A stretch of DNA of 64,000 nucleotides from Paenibacillus sp. FSL R5-0490 (lineage in GTDB: Bacteria > Bacillota > Bacilli > Bacillales > Cytobacillaceae): the NCBI RefSeq assembly GCF_001956215.1, contig NZ_MRTQ01000022.1, forward strand, positions 1 to 64,000, given 5' to 3'. A program made the position numbers and the translations under genes. Positions 34,311 through 42,781 of this stretch are shown in pieces (the stretch's first letter is position 1; the number at the start of each line of letters is the position of its first letter). The notes under the pieces were generated by a model. The model saw only the letters and a list, made by a program, of their open reading frames with translations. It did not search any database and had not been told where the DNA came from.

Positions 34311-34460
34311 TTACTCATCATCCACTTCTCCGTCGCCTATTTCATCCTCTTCTTCCACATCTTCAACCTGTTCGTCTTCCTCAGGCTTTTCATCGTTTCC
34401 GCAGCCCGTTAACGTTACGAAGGATAGAGATAGAAAAAGCATCAATAAGAATTTTTTCAT
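34311..34460 (-). CDS. Tiny acidic lipoprotein
   Basis: A 49-residue protein not long enough for most gene callers. It starts with a lipoprotein signal, MKKFLLMLFLSLSFVTLTGC, where LTGC is a lipobox and Cys20 would be lipidated. The mature 30-residue tail is almost entirely Glu/Asp (GNDEKPEEDEQVEDVEEEDE). A consensus AAAGGAGGT is placed 7 nt before the ATG, strong support that it is translated. It converges on array 2. The function is unknown; an acidic surface tether or metal-binding tail is conceivable. Confidence 0.8.
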   Translation of the reverse strand: MKKFLLMLFLSLSFVTLTGCGNDEKPEEDEQVEDVEEEDEIGDGEVDDE

Positions 34461-34622
34461 ATAGATAACCTCCTTTCGCTTAGTTTTTCAAAAAGACAAA
34501 TCATATATGTATTGTTAATAATTTACAAATATTCCTTCCCTTTGAATATTTGCAGCTGGATAGGAAAACACTTGTATAAAGCTGCACTTTACTTTTTACG
34601 CAGATAAAAGGATGTGCCAGAG

Positions 34623-35327
34623 ATGGATTTTTTACAGAGTCAGCACTCACTTTCTGCTTTGGAGTGGGGACTCAGGGCTGTCATCGCTTATTTCTTCTTA
34701 GTCATTGTCGCCAAAGTGCTGGGGCAGCGTGCCATTTCCCAATTAAGACTCCTGGATTTAGTAATGGCTTTAGTGATTGGCAATATTATTGCCCATCCCT
34801 TATCAGATGAGGAGCTGGGACTAAAAGGTTCCATTGTTACAACCATTGTACTTGTCGTTCTTTACCTGATCAGTCTATTCAGCATCCTGAAATGGCCAGC
34901 GGTTAGAAGAATGGTAAACAGCAAGCCCATCCCCCTCGTACAGAATGGAGAAATCATCTATAAAGGCTTAAATAAAGCAAGGATTTCCATTGATGTGCTG
35001 CTGGAGGAATTACGCGAGAAAAAAGTAGAAGATGTAAAAAAGGTGGCGCTTGCTCTATGGGAAGCAAACGGAAGCATTTCCTTCTTTTTGGATCCCAAAT
35101 ATGAACCTATTACACCTGCTTTCCTGCAAAGAGATGCAGAACCATTCGATATGCCAAGAACGATTATTAAGGAAGGCAAAGTGGATAAAAAAGTGCTGCA
35201 AACCATACAAAAGGACGAAAGATGGCTAATCGCCCATTTAGAACGTTTCTATCAGACAGAAATTAATAATGTTTTGTTAGCTACCATGGACAGCAAAGGA
35301 ACCTTGAAGATATTTTTATATCACTAA
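34623..35327 (+). CDS. DUF421-family membrane protein (YetF-like)
   Basis: A 234-residue protein of the DUF421/YetF group. Three N-terminal membrane helices (AVIAYFFLVIVAKVLGQRAISQLRLLDLVMALVIGNIIAHPL and a third near 60-80) precede a cytoplasmic domain with NGEIIYKGLNKARISIDVLLEELREKKV. Bacillus relatives are mostly sporulation-linked and of unknown activity. The ATG at 34623 has AAAAGGAT about 10 nt upstream; a GTG at 34614 abuts that site. A DUF3231 gene follows 23 nt later, probably in the same transcript. Confidence 0.85.
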   Translation: MDFLQSQHSLSALEWGLRAVIAYFFLVIVAKVLGQRAISQLRLLDLVMALVIGNIIAHPLSDEELGLKGSIVTTIVLVVLYLISLFSILKWPAVRRMVNSKPIPLVQNGEIIYKGLNKARISIDVLLEELREKKVEDVKKVALALWEANGSISFFLDPKYEPITPAFLQRDAEPFDMPRTIIKEGKVDKKVLQTIQKDERWLIAHLERFYQTEINNVLLATMDSKGTLKIFLYH

Positions 35328-35350
35328 TTTGACTAAAAGGAGTGATGGCA

Positions 35351-36331
35351 GTGCGTTCTAAGGAGCTGACGGTCTCTGAGGTCTCGAATATGTGGTCATC
35401 TTATTTAAAAAACAGCATGGAGCTTCAGTTTTTCACCTATTTTTTTCAAACAGCAGAGGATCGCAAAGTCAGAAAGATTGTTGGAAGGCTGCTGCATCAG
35501 TCCGGGAAAAACCTAAAGCAGCTCCAGGATTTTTTTCATAAAGAGAGCATTTCCGTGCCCCTCGGTTTCACTGATGAGGATATAAATATAAATGCCGGAA
35601 AAGTATTCTCCGATCATTTCATTTTATTTTTTTGCCATGATATTACCCAGCTTTCATTGAGTACATATCCAAGCGCCCTGGGTGAAAGCACCCGTAAAGA
35701 TATCCGGGATTATTTTGAGATCACACTTAAGTTCACGTTAAAGATCCAAAATGAAATTGTGGATTTGATGTTATCCAAGGACATTTACCCAAAGCCGCCC
35801 AAAATCAAGCTTGATGACCGGATCGATTTTGCCCGGAGCATAATATACCTTAATGGGTTTAGGGGTGGATCCCGTGCGCTTAATGCCCCTGAAATTGCAA
35901 ATCTATCCAGATTGATTCATAGGGCCCAATTCTCGAGAAATATCTTTGCAACCTTCAGCCATATTTCTCAAAGAAACGAAATGAAAGACCATTTCAGCAA
36001 AGGAAGGGCTATGGCCGAGGACGTGCTGCGATCCCTTCAGGAAGTAATGAACAAGGAAAATATTCCGGTTTCCTCTGCCAAAGAGCTTACCCAATTTGAC
36101 GTGGATATTCCTCCTTTTTCAGAGAAAATGATGCTGTTCTTTGTTAACACATGTATCGGAATCTTCTGCTTCACCATGATCAGCCAGGCCATGACCTCCA
36201 GCCTAAGATCCGATATAATCATAAAACTGCTTAGCATCAGCAAAAATATGTCCCTTTATTACGGAAAAGGCCTGATGATTGCCATAAAGCAAAAATGGCT
36301 TGAACAGCCGCCACAGGCTGCGGAGAGATAG
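35351..36331 (+). CDS. DUF3231-family protein
   Basis: A 326-residue, mostly helical protein of the DUF3231 family. It contains two similar halves: each has a four-helix-like block with a conserved HxxD/E-type segment (SDHFILFFCHDITQLSLSTYPSAL in the first half, MMLFFVNTCIGIFCFTMISQAMTSS in the second), resembling ferritin-like bundles. The role is unknown; the family is confined to Firmicutes as far as I recall. GTG 35351 is preferred because AAAAGGAG lies 8 nt before it. It follows the DUF421 gene closely. Confidence 0.8.
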   Translation: MRSKELTVSEVSNMWSSYLKNSMELQFFTYFFQTAEDRKVRKIVGRLLHQSGKNLKQLQDFFHKESISVPLGFTDEDININAGKVFSDHFILFFCHDITQLSLSTYPSALGESTRKDIRDYFEITLKFTLKIQNEIVDLMLSKDIYPKPPKIKLDDRIDFARSIIYLNGFRGGSRALNAPEIANLSRLIHRAQFSRNIFATFSHISQRNEMKDHFSKGRAMAEDVLRSLQEVMNKENIPVSSAKELTQFDVDIPPFSEKMMLFFVNTCIGIFCFTMISQAMTSSLRSDIIIKLLSISKNMSLYYGKGLMIAIKQKWLEQPPQAAER

Positions 36332-36423
36332 ATTTTCACCATTCCGTCACAGCTTTCTCCAACCACCCTGTCTTTTTCTCCCTTTCATTTCGATTATAAG
36401 AGATGAAAGGGCGGTGCAAAGAT

Positions 36424-37233
36424 ATGAATCTTAAATCAGGACGTGTGGACCAGTTTGAACAGTTTTCTCAGTTTAAAGATCTTCAGGAATTTAATGCCCA
36501 TCTGGAAATGTGGCTTGCCATACATAAGAATGATTTTTCAAAGGGAGAACTTGTTGGGCTGAAACGGCTTGTCCGGTTTGCCGCGAAGTTACCCGGTGTT
36601 TCCAATGCCAAGATCGGGACCATTTTAAAAGCCATTCATGCTGAATACAGCGGCAATGGCATCTCCCGATCTACTTTTAAAAGAATGATTGCCAAAGCGA
36701 CAGAAATCGGTATTTTTACTGTTCATGAAACAGAAAGAAAAAACGGTTCCCAGTCCAGCAACTTGTATGTTTTTAATCGTTTTCCCAAGAGTGAACCACC
36801 TAAGAAGGAAAAAATGGACCACCCTAATAAAACTATCAATCTTTCTAAAACTAATAAAAATCAAAAGATTACTAAACGTAACGAAACCGTCCTCGATCAC
36901 ACTTTTACAAGTGACCATGTACCACAATCATTTATCAGCACAGTAAAATACTTTTTTCCGGAAGCAAGGCAGATTGAGGAGTTTTGGAAAATGACAGCCA
37001 TTGCAGCCTATAAAAATAATTGTGAGTTGAACACTATTCAAGAAACCGCCATCCTTTCCTTTAAACAGCTGATCCGAAAAATGAAAACCAGCGTCATTGC
37101 TAAGCCCGCTGCTTATTTCTACGGAATCCTGAATAAGAAATTTGAAGAAAAATACTTTGAAGAACTGCATGAAATGGGGTTTTCTGCCGAAGAAAATGAC
37201 TTCTCTCTAGATTTCTTTTATAAAAATAAATGA
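36424..37233 (+). CDS. Winged-helix DNA-binding protein, replication-initiator-like, unknown role
   Basis: A 269-residue soluble protein. Residues 45-115 form a helix-turn-helix/winged-helix candidate (AKIGTILKAIHAEYSGNGISRSTFKRMIAKATEIGIFTVHETERKNG with a wing and LYVFNRF), followed by a Lys/Asn-rich linker and a helical C-terminal domain (TVKYFFPEARQIEEFW ... KPAAYFYGILNKKFEE). This two-domain layout recalls plasmid or phage replication proteins with DnaD-like tails, but that is resemblance only. ATG 36424 is chosen with AAGGGCGGTG upstream; ATG 36403 is the alternative. It precedes the DUF1659/DUF2922/yvrJ genes. Confidence 0.65.
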   Translation: MNLKSGRVDQFEQFSQFKDLQEFNAHLEMWLAIHKNDFSKGELVGLKRLVRFAAKLPGVSNAKIGTILKAIHAEYSGNGISRSTFKRMIAKATEIGIFTVHETERKNGSQSSNLYVFNRFPKSEPPKKEKMDHPNKTINLSKTNKNQKITKRNETVLDHTFTSDHVPQSFISTVKYFFPEARQIEEFWKMTAIAAYKNNCELNTIQETAILSFKQLIRKMKTSVIAKPAAYFYGILNKKFEEKYFEELHEMGFSAEENDFSLDFFYKNK

Positions 37234-37304
37234 TGCCTTTGAAAATTCACCCTGTCCTTTTACCCCTCCAAAACGTATATAAAGGGTGAAAGGAGGTGTT
37301 CGAG

Positions 37305-37523
37305 ATGGCACAAGCAATTATCACTGATTCCAAACTTCGCCTGGTTTTTGAAACAGGCCTTAACGGCCAGGGCAAGCCGGTTTACAAATCCAAAACCTTT
37401 AGCGGCGTGAAGCAATCCGCTTCAGCGGACCAGCTTTTCACAGTGGGACAGGCAATCGCTGGATTATCAAGCTACCCGCTGACTGAGCTGAACAGAAATG
37501 ACAGCTTCGATATCTTAGGCTAA
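37305..37523 (+). CDS. DUF1659-domain protein
   Basis: A 72-residue protein beginning AQAIITDSKLRLVFETG and containing KSKTFSGVKQSASADQLFTVGQAI, the DUF1659 pattern. AAAGGAGGTG is 6 nt before the ATG; a GTG inside that site was rejected as start. It forms a conserved cluster with the DUF2922 and YvrJ genes downstream in Bacillaceae. Function unknown. An inverted repeat TTCACCCT ... AGGGTGAA (37246-37289) lies just before its ribosome site. Confidence 0.85.
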   Translation: MAQAIITDSKLRLVFETGLNGQGKPVYKSKTFSGVKQSASADQLFTVGQAIAGLSSYPLTELNRNDSFDILG

Positions 37524-37560
37524 TATCTGAGAAAAATAAACAAATCAGGAGGTGAAAAAC

Positions 37561-37779
37561 ATGGCTAAATCACTTGAGATGACATTTGAAACAGAAATGG
37601 GCAAGCAAACCAAACTATCGGTCGACAGCCCTAAGGAGCCGATTGATCCGGCAGCTGTGAAGGCAGTGATGGAACAGATCATTGCGGCCAATGCATTTGA
37701 CGGCAACGGCGGTGACCTTGTTGCTGCTAAAGGCGCCAGATTAGTAGAGCGCAATGTCACAGATTATGAATTAATGTAA
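37561..37779 (+). CDS. DUF2922-domain protein
   Basis: A 72-residue protein (AKSLEMTFETEMGKQTKLSV ... GARLVERNVTDYELM) of the DUF2922 family, which always seems to travel with DUF1659. AGGAGGTGAAAAAC precedes the ATG. The gene starts 37 nt after the DUF1659 stop and is followed by a strong terminator, so the two form a bicistron. The two proteins share an N-terminal beta-hairpin-like pattern and could pair, which is inference only. Confidence 0.85.
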   Translation: MAKSLEMTFETEMGKQTKLSVDSPKEPIDPAAVKAVMEQIIAANAFDGNGGDLVAAKGARLVERNVTDYELM

Positions 37780-37784
37780 GGAAA

Positions 37785-37818
37785 AGAGGCCGGATTCTTT
37801 AGAACCCGGCCTTTTTTA
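37785..37818 (+). terminator. Terminator after the DUF2922 gene
   Basis: AGGCCGG pairs with CCGGCCT, extended by TTC/GAA, followed by six T. Confidence 0.9.
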
Positions 37819-37828
37819 TCGCAGTCTA

Positions 37829-37962
37829 ACGGGCAGTAAGACCCCCACTTCAAGACTCAGAGGAATCAAAGGAGGATAAGTGGGAGTCAAACAAACTGCC
37901 CGTAAAGGCCCGATTGGTTCAACTAACAATCAGTGGGGGATAAGGAACCCCCCCACTGATTG
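37829..37962. ncRNA. Two-hairpin structured element, candidate RNA
   Basis: Hairpin 1: ACGGGCAGT (37829-37837) pairs with ACTGCCCGT (37895-37903), with an inner GACCCCCACTT/AAGTGGGAGTC stem (one mismatch) and a purine loop AATCAAAGGAGGAT. Hairpin 2: CAATCAGTGGGGG (37927-37939) pairs with CCCCCACTGATTG (37950-37962) around ATAAGGAAC. Both loops share GGATAAG on the plus strand; the minus strand would show CCTCCTTT, like an anti-Shine-Dalgarno. Strand and role are undetermined. Confidence 0.5.
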
Positions 37963-38001
37963 AAGTTTCACTTTATAGATTAATAGAAAGGAGCATGCAA
38001 G

Positions 38002-38139
38002 ATGGAACAGATGGTCACCCTGATCAGCGAACTCGGCTTCCCGATTGTGGTCACACTTTTTCTGCTGAACCGGATCGAAGCCAAGCTGGATGTCGTTGTG
38101 TCCTCAATCCAGGGATTGCCGGATCGGCTGAGGGAATAA
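38002..38139 (+). CDS. yvrJ: YvrJ-family small protein
   Basis: A 45-residue protein with one hydrophobic helix (LISELGFPIVVTLFLLNRIEAKLDVVV) and tail QGLPDRLRE, a clear YvrJ-family pattern. AAAGGAG sits 8 nt before the ATG. In Bacillus this family commonly accompanies DUF1659 and DUF2922, as here; its role is unknown. The two-hairpin element lies between it and the DUF2922 gene, and a terminator follows. Confidence 0.85.
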   Translation: MEQMVTLISELGFPIVVTLFLLNRIEAKLDVVVSSIQGLPDRLRE

Positions 38140-38145
38140 TAGACG

Positions 38146-38182
38146 GGACTCCATTAGCTATGGCTTAGGAGTCCTATTTTTT
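38146..38182 (+). terminator. Terminator after yvrJ
   Basis: GGACTCC (38146-38152) pairs with GGAGTCC (38168-38174), followed by TATTTTTTT. Confidence 0.8.
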
Positions 38183-39046
38183 TGCAACCGGAATCCAGAT
38201 TTCACTGCGGAATGCCGGTGAAGCCGTATCTTTGCTTTCATTCCAGAGAATTTCCGGCCCTTCTATTTGCTGATAGGAAGAGGAAGGGAACCATTCTGAG
38301 TAAATACGTCCCCATACATTCTGAAGCGTTTCCGGAAACGGCCCCACTGCTTCAAATACTGCCCATGATGTGGCCGGAATTTCAAGAGATTCCATCCCCT
38401 CAGGGCATTCCTTTGTAGTGGCAGCTCCGATATAATGGTCAAGCTCACCCTTTTCTTCCATTCTTCCTTCAGAAAAATTGGCTGATGCACTGATCAGGCC
38501 GAATGGCTCTGTGTCAGATAAACTCTTGAGCTTCATAATCTTTTCTTCATTCAGGCTCTTCCACATGGCGGCAATCTCCGGATTCACTCCGTTAAAAATA
38601 ATCGGCACCCGCTTCTTTAAGCCCACAATTCGAAACGCCTCTTTTTCCTCAATACGATAGTTCATTTCAGTTCCTCCCTTAATAGATAGATGGAAGGTCA
38701 TCGGCGGATAAGCCTTAAGGGCGTGGCCATAGCTTCTTGCTTCTGATGGAGTGATGCCATGAAGCTGCTGGAACGCCCTGGTAAACGAGTCAGGCGAGCT
38801 GTACCCATATTTCATGGCTACCTCAATGACCTTAGCACTCTGGTCCTTCAGGTCAAAGGCAGCCAAGGTCAGCCGTCTTCTGCGGATGTACTCGGAAAGC
38901 GATACCCCGGCCAGAAAGGAAAACATTCGTTTAAAATGGTACTCCGAGCAATAAGAAAGTTTAGCCGCTTCTTTGAAATCAACCTCTTCCGCTAAATGCT
39001 CTTCAATATAATTCATCGCCCGATTCATATTCTGCAGCAAATCCAT
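38174..39046 (-). CDS. AraC-family regulator with GyrI-like effector domain
   Basis: A 290-residue regulator. The N-terminal AraC domain has two helix-turn-helix motifs ([20 protein letters not shown] near 24-43 and [20 protein letters not shown] near 72-91, ending GITPSEAR). The C-terminal half (from about 125, [21 protein letters not shown]) is a GyrI-like/effector-binding domain as in Rob- or BmrR-type sensors, likely binding a small lipophilic ligand. AAGGAGGTCATCAAT precedes the ATG at 39046; an in-frame upstream start was rejected. No obvious target gene is adjacent. Confidence 0.85.
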   Translation of the reverse strand: MDLLQNMNRAMNYIEEHLAEEVDFKEAAKLSYCSEYHFKRMFSFLAGVSLSEYIRRRRLTLAAFDLKDQSAKVIEVAMKYGYSSPDSFTRAFQQLHGITPSEARSYGHALKAYPPMTFHLSIKGGTEMNYRIEEKEAFRIVGLKKRVPIIFNGVNPEIAAMWKSLNEEKIMKLKSLSDTEPFGLISASANFSEGRMEEKGELDHYIGAATTKECPEGMESLEIPATSWAVFEAVGPFPETLQNVWGRIYSEWFPSSSYQQIEGPEILWNESKDTASPAFRSEIWIPVAKK

Positions 39047-39129
39047 ATTGATGACCTCCTTGTATCTAAAGAATAGCAGGAGCTGCTGGTGTGAACCCGA
39101 CAATCCATGCACAGAAATGCAGGATTGCG

Positions 39130-39579
39130 CTACTCCTTTTTATATTTCTTTTTTAACGCATCTGACACAATTCCCCCGCCCACCATTAGTACCAGCGGAC
39201 CAAAGTTCCAGAAAAATGATCCGCGAAGAGAGAGTTCCATATCTGTAAATTTATTTAGGCCTAAAATGCCAAGTTTAATGAGCAGCATAGCCAGTCCGAT
39301 TAAAAATAAAATTTCAAAGAACACTTTCATTCTTGGATATGCCAATTGCCTGCTGTCCTTTATCACTTTCTCTGTCAATTCCCCGTCACTCCTTAACAAT
39401 TCATCAATCGTAACCCCAAACAGATCACTCAGTTTAATAATGATTTCAATGCTGGGATAGTTCTGGCCATTTTCCCATTTAGAAACAGACTGGCGGCTCA
39501 CATACAGCTTTTCAGCCAGTTCCTCCTGTGACCATCCTTTCTCTTTCCTCTCCTTCTTAAGCTTTTCGGCAAAAATCAT
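39130..39579 (-). CDS. XRE-family regulator with membrane segment
   Basis: A 149-residue protein: a Cro/C1-type helix-turn-helix ([26 protein letters not shown], residues 14-39) followed by a linker and two hydrophobic helices ([21 protein letters not shown] and [21 protein letters not shown]). Membrane-tethered XRE regulators of this type are common in Firmicutes and usually act on a neighbouring membrane gene. AAAGGTGATTGCGATT precedes the ATG. No partner is evident, and the AraC gene lies downstream in the same direction. Confidence 0.8.
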   Translation of the reverse strand: MIFAEKLKKERKEKGWSQEELAEKLYVSRQSVSKWENGQNYPSIEIIIKLSDLFGVTIDELLRSDGELTEKVIKDSRQLAYPRMKVFFEILFLIGLAMLLIKLGILGLNKFTDMELSLRGSFFWNFGPLVLMVGGGIVSDALKKKYKKE

Positions 39580-39704
39580 AATCGCAATCACCTTTCTCTA
39601 AATCGATCATCTCATTATGGTAATTTTTCGGATCAAAAGTAAAGATAGGAATGGTTGCAGGAGGGCGCACGCAGGGGTTGCAGGGGCCCTCACGTGTTTT
39701 TACA

Positions 39705-39735
39705 GCAAAAAACCCCAGCCATAGAGACTGGGGTA
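39705..39735 (-). terminator. Terminator after efeU
   Basis: ACCCCAG pairs with CTGGGGT, with a TTTTTTG tail on the minus strand, just after the efeU stop. Confidence 0.85.
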
Positions 39736-39743
39736 AAGGGCTG

Positions 39744-41492
39744 TTACGCTTTCGAAAAGCTTCCCTTCATATCCGAATTATTGTTCTGTCTATTAAGGAT
39801 AACACTCGTAATGATAAAGATGAGAATCAGCACCAGCTGAGGTATGAGAGATTCCCAGGTCGGATAAAAGCCCAGCCAGTTGATGATCGGCAGGCTGCTG
39901 ATCTGGGTGGTTTCCAGCTTATCGGTGATCTGCAGGGCATGTATGCTTACCCCCAGGATCTTAAAGGCCAGGAAGTAAATCAGAGCCGTTGCTATCTTAA
40001 AATAAATGCCAAAAGCGATTCTTTTGCTGTAGCGGATAAATAAGAAGGCAAATAAGCTCAAAATCACAACGGCAGCGCCAATCCCTGCCAGCAGGTTTCC
40101 TGTGCTGATCGAAGGGGCCATTCCGGCATAAAAGATGATGGTCTCTGCTCCTTCTCTAAAAATGGACAGGAAGCTGACGAGAGACATGGAAATAATGCTT
40201 CCCTTTGATAAAGCAGACCCAAGCTGTTTTTCGATGTATCGGTTCCATGCTTTCATACTCGATTTCTGGTGAAGCCAGATGCCGACACCAATCATCATTA
40301 CCACGGCAATAATGCCTGTTACACCTTCAATTACTTCCCGGTTCGCTCCAGCTGTGGCAGAGGAAAATACCTGGCTGATGGAAACAGCAGCCGCGATGCT
40401 CATGATGATTCCGCCTGCCGCACCAGCCCAAATCCACTTTTGCTGGTCACGGGCATTCGCTTTGTTTAAAAAGGCGATTAGCGCCGCTACAATAAGCAAT
40501 GCCTCCATACCTTCGCGGAGCATGATTAAAGCTGCATCCCAGAATGTGTAATTTTGTTTTTCCTGAAGCAGTTCGATTGACTGCTTATGATCCAGGATTT
40601 TCTTTTGAATGGCATCCAGATTCGCCCCTGAGGAAGACAGTTCTCCGGCAAGAACCGGAATTTCACTTTCCAGTGTTGTATATAAGGATCCATTTCTTGT
40701 CCGCACATCGCCTTCTACAGAAGGCCAGACTGTCAGAAACTGCTCCAGGCCGGCAACCGCTTCGTCTGTTCGGCCGCTTTCAACTGCCTGTGAAACTTCT
40801 TCCAGGATACCTGCCAGCGTCTGCAGGGAATAATTGTTTTTCTCTGCTTTGACTTCTTTTCCCGATACAAACTCACTGAAAGCAGCAGATAGGGAATCAC
40901 TGATGCCCTTCATTTGGGCAAAATCCTTCTCGTCCTGTGTTAAGGCGATCCGCAAAAAGCCCATTTGTGTTTCGATTTTTCCGTAATGAGGAATGCTTTG
41001 GTCACGGACAATTTTTTCCTTCCGGTTCCACATCGCTAAAAGGTTCTTATATTGATTGCTGACTTCTTCTGCATTTTCTTCCGTAATGGCTGCAGATAAA
41101 TCCTCGAGAATAGGGTTAAAGGCATTTTTCACTTCTTCCCGCTGCTTCTCTTTGTCTACAGGATTTTGTTTTTTTTCAAAATCAACCAGAGCATGGGATA
41201 CGTTCGACAGTGCCTGCAGCGTCTCCTCTTTCTGATGCTCATCAAGAGCACCCGTTAACTCAGAAATCGTCCGGCCGACCTTTTTTGCTTCCTTGCTGTC
41301 CGTTTTCTCCACTTGCTGCCAGGATTGATCCAGCTCTGAAGCAAGTTTCTCTGCTGATTCCCAGTCATCAGCCTTCACTTTCATAATGGCATCCCCGACT
41401 AAAATAAACAGATCGCTGTAATCCTCTTCGGCGTCAGCGAATGGCGGGAAAAACATAAATAAGCATAATACGAGTAAAACCAGTTTCTTCAT
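39744..41492 (-). CDS. efeU: EfeU/FTR1 iron permease with extracytoplasmic N-terminal domain
   Basis: A 582-residue permease of the EfeUOB iron-uptake system. A signal peptide (MKKLVLLVLCLFMFFPPFADA) and a 290-residue helical extracytoplasmic domain precede the seven-helix FTR1 core. The two iron-binding motifs are REGMEAL (from 326) and REGAETI (from 446). The permease carries ferric ion across the membrane. The N-terminal extension is typical of Gram-positive EfeU, unlike the shorter E. coli protein. It is the last gene of efeO-efeB-efeU, 12 nt after efeB. Confidence 0.92.
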   Translation of the reverse strand: MKKLVLLVLCLFMFFPPFADAEEDYSDLFILVGDAIMKVKADDWESAEKLASELDQSWQQVEKTDSKEAKKVGRTISELTGALDEHQKEETLQALSNVSHALVDFEKKQNPVDKEKQREEVKNAFNPILEDLSAAITEENAEEVSNQYKNLLAMWNRKEKIVRDQSIPHYGKIETQMGFLRIALTQDEKDFAQMKGISDSLSAAFSEFVSGKEVKAEKNNYSLQTLAGILEEVSQAVESGRTDEAVAGLEQFLTVWPSVEGDVRTRNGSLYTTLESEIPVLAGELSSSGANLDAIQKKILDHKQSIELLQEKQNYTFWDAALIMLREGMEALLIVAALIAFLNKANARDQQKWIWAGAAGGIIMSIAAAVSISQVFSSATAGANREVIEGVTGIIAVVMMIGVGIWLHQKSSMKAWNRYIEKQLGSALSKGSIISMSLVSFLSIFREGAETIIFYAGMAPSISTGNLLAGIGAAVVILSLFAFLFIRYSKRIAFGIYFKIATALIYFLAFKILGVSIHALQITDKLETTQISSLPIINWLGFYPTWESLIPQLVLILIFIITSVILNRQNNNSDMKGSFSKA

Positions 41493-41504
41493 TTCAGCAT
41501 CTCC

Positions 41505-42776
41505 CTATTCAAACAGCCCGGCGCCAAGATAGCTTCCTTTTTTCACACCAGGAAAGCAAGCAAATAGCGCGCTGCCGCGATGGGTTATATATTCATTTAA
41601 CTTATCCATACGTCCGAAACTATTCTGAATGTTGATGAATTGCTGCGGGTTCTTCTGGAACGAGATAAACAGCAATCCGGCATCAAAAGAGCCAGTGTCA
41701 GAGTTAATTCCATCCGAGTAGGAAAAAGAACGCCTCAGCATGCGGTCTTTCACCTGTCTTGCCAAAAACACATGCGAATTTTCAGGAACGACTGACTTTC
41801 CATTCTCTTTCCGCTCGATTTCCATTTCTGAAAACTCATCGCTCTTCCCAATAGGCGCCCCTGTGTCGCGATGCCGGCCAAAGGTCGCTTCCTGTTCGCG
41901 CAAAGCGGTCCGATCCCAGGTTTCAAGGTGCATTTGAATCCGTCTAAATGCCAAATAGGACCCTCCGGTCATCCAGCTCTTTGATTCACCCGGCTGCACC
42001 CATACGACATCATCCATCTCTTTGGGATCATCCACATTCGGGTTGCCTGTGCCGTCTTTAAAGGCAAACAGATTTCGGGGCGTCATTTTTTCTTTATCTT
42101 TCATTCCATAAGAATTAAAGCCGGTCTGTGACCATCTCATCGTCACAAGTCCCCTCGCCGCACGGATTAAATTCCGCACCGCATGGAAAGCAACCTGCGG
42201 GTCGTCGGCACATGCCTGAATGCAGATATCTCCGCCGACATACCGCGGATCGAGCTGATCCTTTGGAAAATGCGGCAAATCCTTTAGTTCCTCCGGCTTC
42301 ATATGTTCCAGTCCAAGCTCCTTTTTCTCAAACAAACTCGGACCCACGCCAAAGGTTAAAGTCAAATGTGAGGCATCAAGCCCGACAGCCTCTCCTGTAT
42401 CCGGAGAAGGAAGCAGCTTGTTCGCTGAATCGGGTTCAACCATCTGCCCATTCATGAGCTGTACACTATAACGGGTCCAAAGCTGGAACATTTCTTTTAG
42501 TTCAGCTTTCGATTTGGCTGTACAATTCAGGGACACAAAGTAAGCATGTTCAGGATTTTTCGTCAGGATGCCTGATTGATGCTTGCCGTAGAAATTCACT
42601 TTGTTCCTGGATTCCTGGTTACCATCCACAAACGGAGATTCCCCAAAGGCGGTTAAGATTCCAGAGAATCCTGTAGCTCCCAGAATCATCCCCGCACTTC
42701 CGATCCCGGCTGTTTTCAGCATCTCACGACGGGAAAACCCTTTTTCAAAAAGAGATTTTTCCTTTTTCGTACTCAT
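41505..42776 (-). CDS. efeB: EfeB, Tat-exported Dyp-type haem peroxidase
   Basis: A 423-residue Dyp-type peroxidase, the EfeB (deferrochelatase/peroxidase) component of the EfeUOB iron system. The N-terminus carries a twin-arginine signal (FSRREMLKTAGIGSAGMILG, Arg16-Arg17). The Dyp signature FAFKDGTGNPN holds the distal Asp of GxxDG, and FGRHRDTGAPIG lies near the haem. The start at 42776 uses GGAGTGATCAAT, which overlaps the efeO stop, implying translational coupling. It would act on haem or Fe(II) outside the membrane before EfeU. Confidence 0.92.
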   Translation of the reverse strand: MSTKKEKSLFEKGFSRREMLKTAGIGSAGMILGATGFSGILTAFGESPFVDGNQESRNKVNFYGKHQSGILTKNPEHAYFVSLNCTAKSKAELKEMFQLWTRYSVQLMNGQMVEPDSANKLLPSPDTGEAVGLDASHLTLTFGVGPSLFEKKELGLEHMKPEELKDLPHFPKDQLDPRYVGGDICIQACADDPQVAFHAVRNLIRAARGLVTMRWSQTGFNSYGMKDKEKMTPRNLFAFKDGTGNPNVDDPKEMDDVVWVQPGESKSWMTGGSYLAFRRIQMHLETWDRTALREQEATFGRHRDTGAPIGKSDEFSEMEIERKENGKSVVPENSHVFLARQVKDRMLRRSFSYSDGINSDTGSFDAGLLFISFQKNPQQFINIQNSFGRMDKLNEYITHRGSALFACFPGVKKGSYLGAGLFE

Positions 42777-42781
42777 ATTGA

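Noticed and set aside
37829-37962. Assignment as Bacillaceae-1 or CsfG RNA
   Set aside because: The paired-loop idea fits, but the loops do not both carry the expected motif as I recall it, so no name was given.
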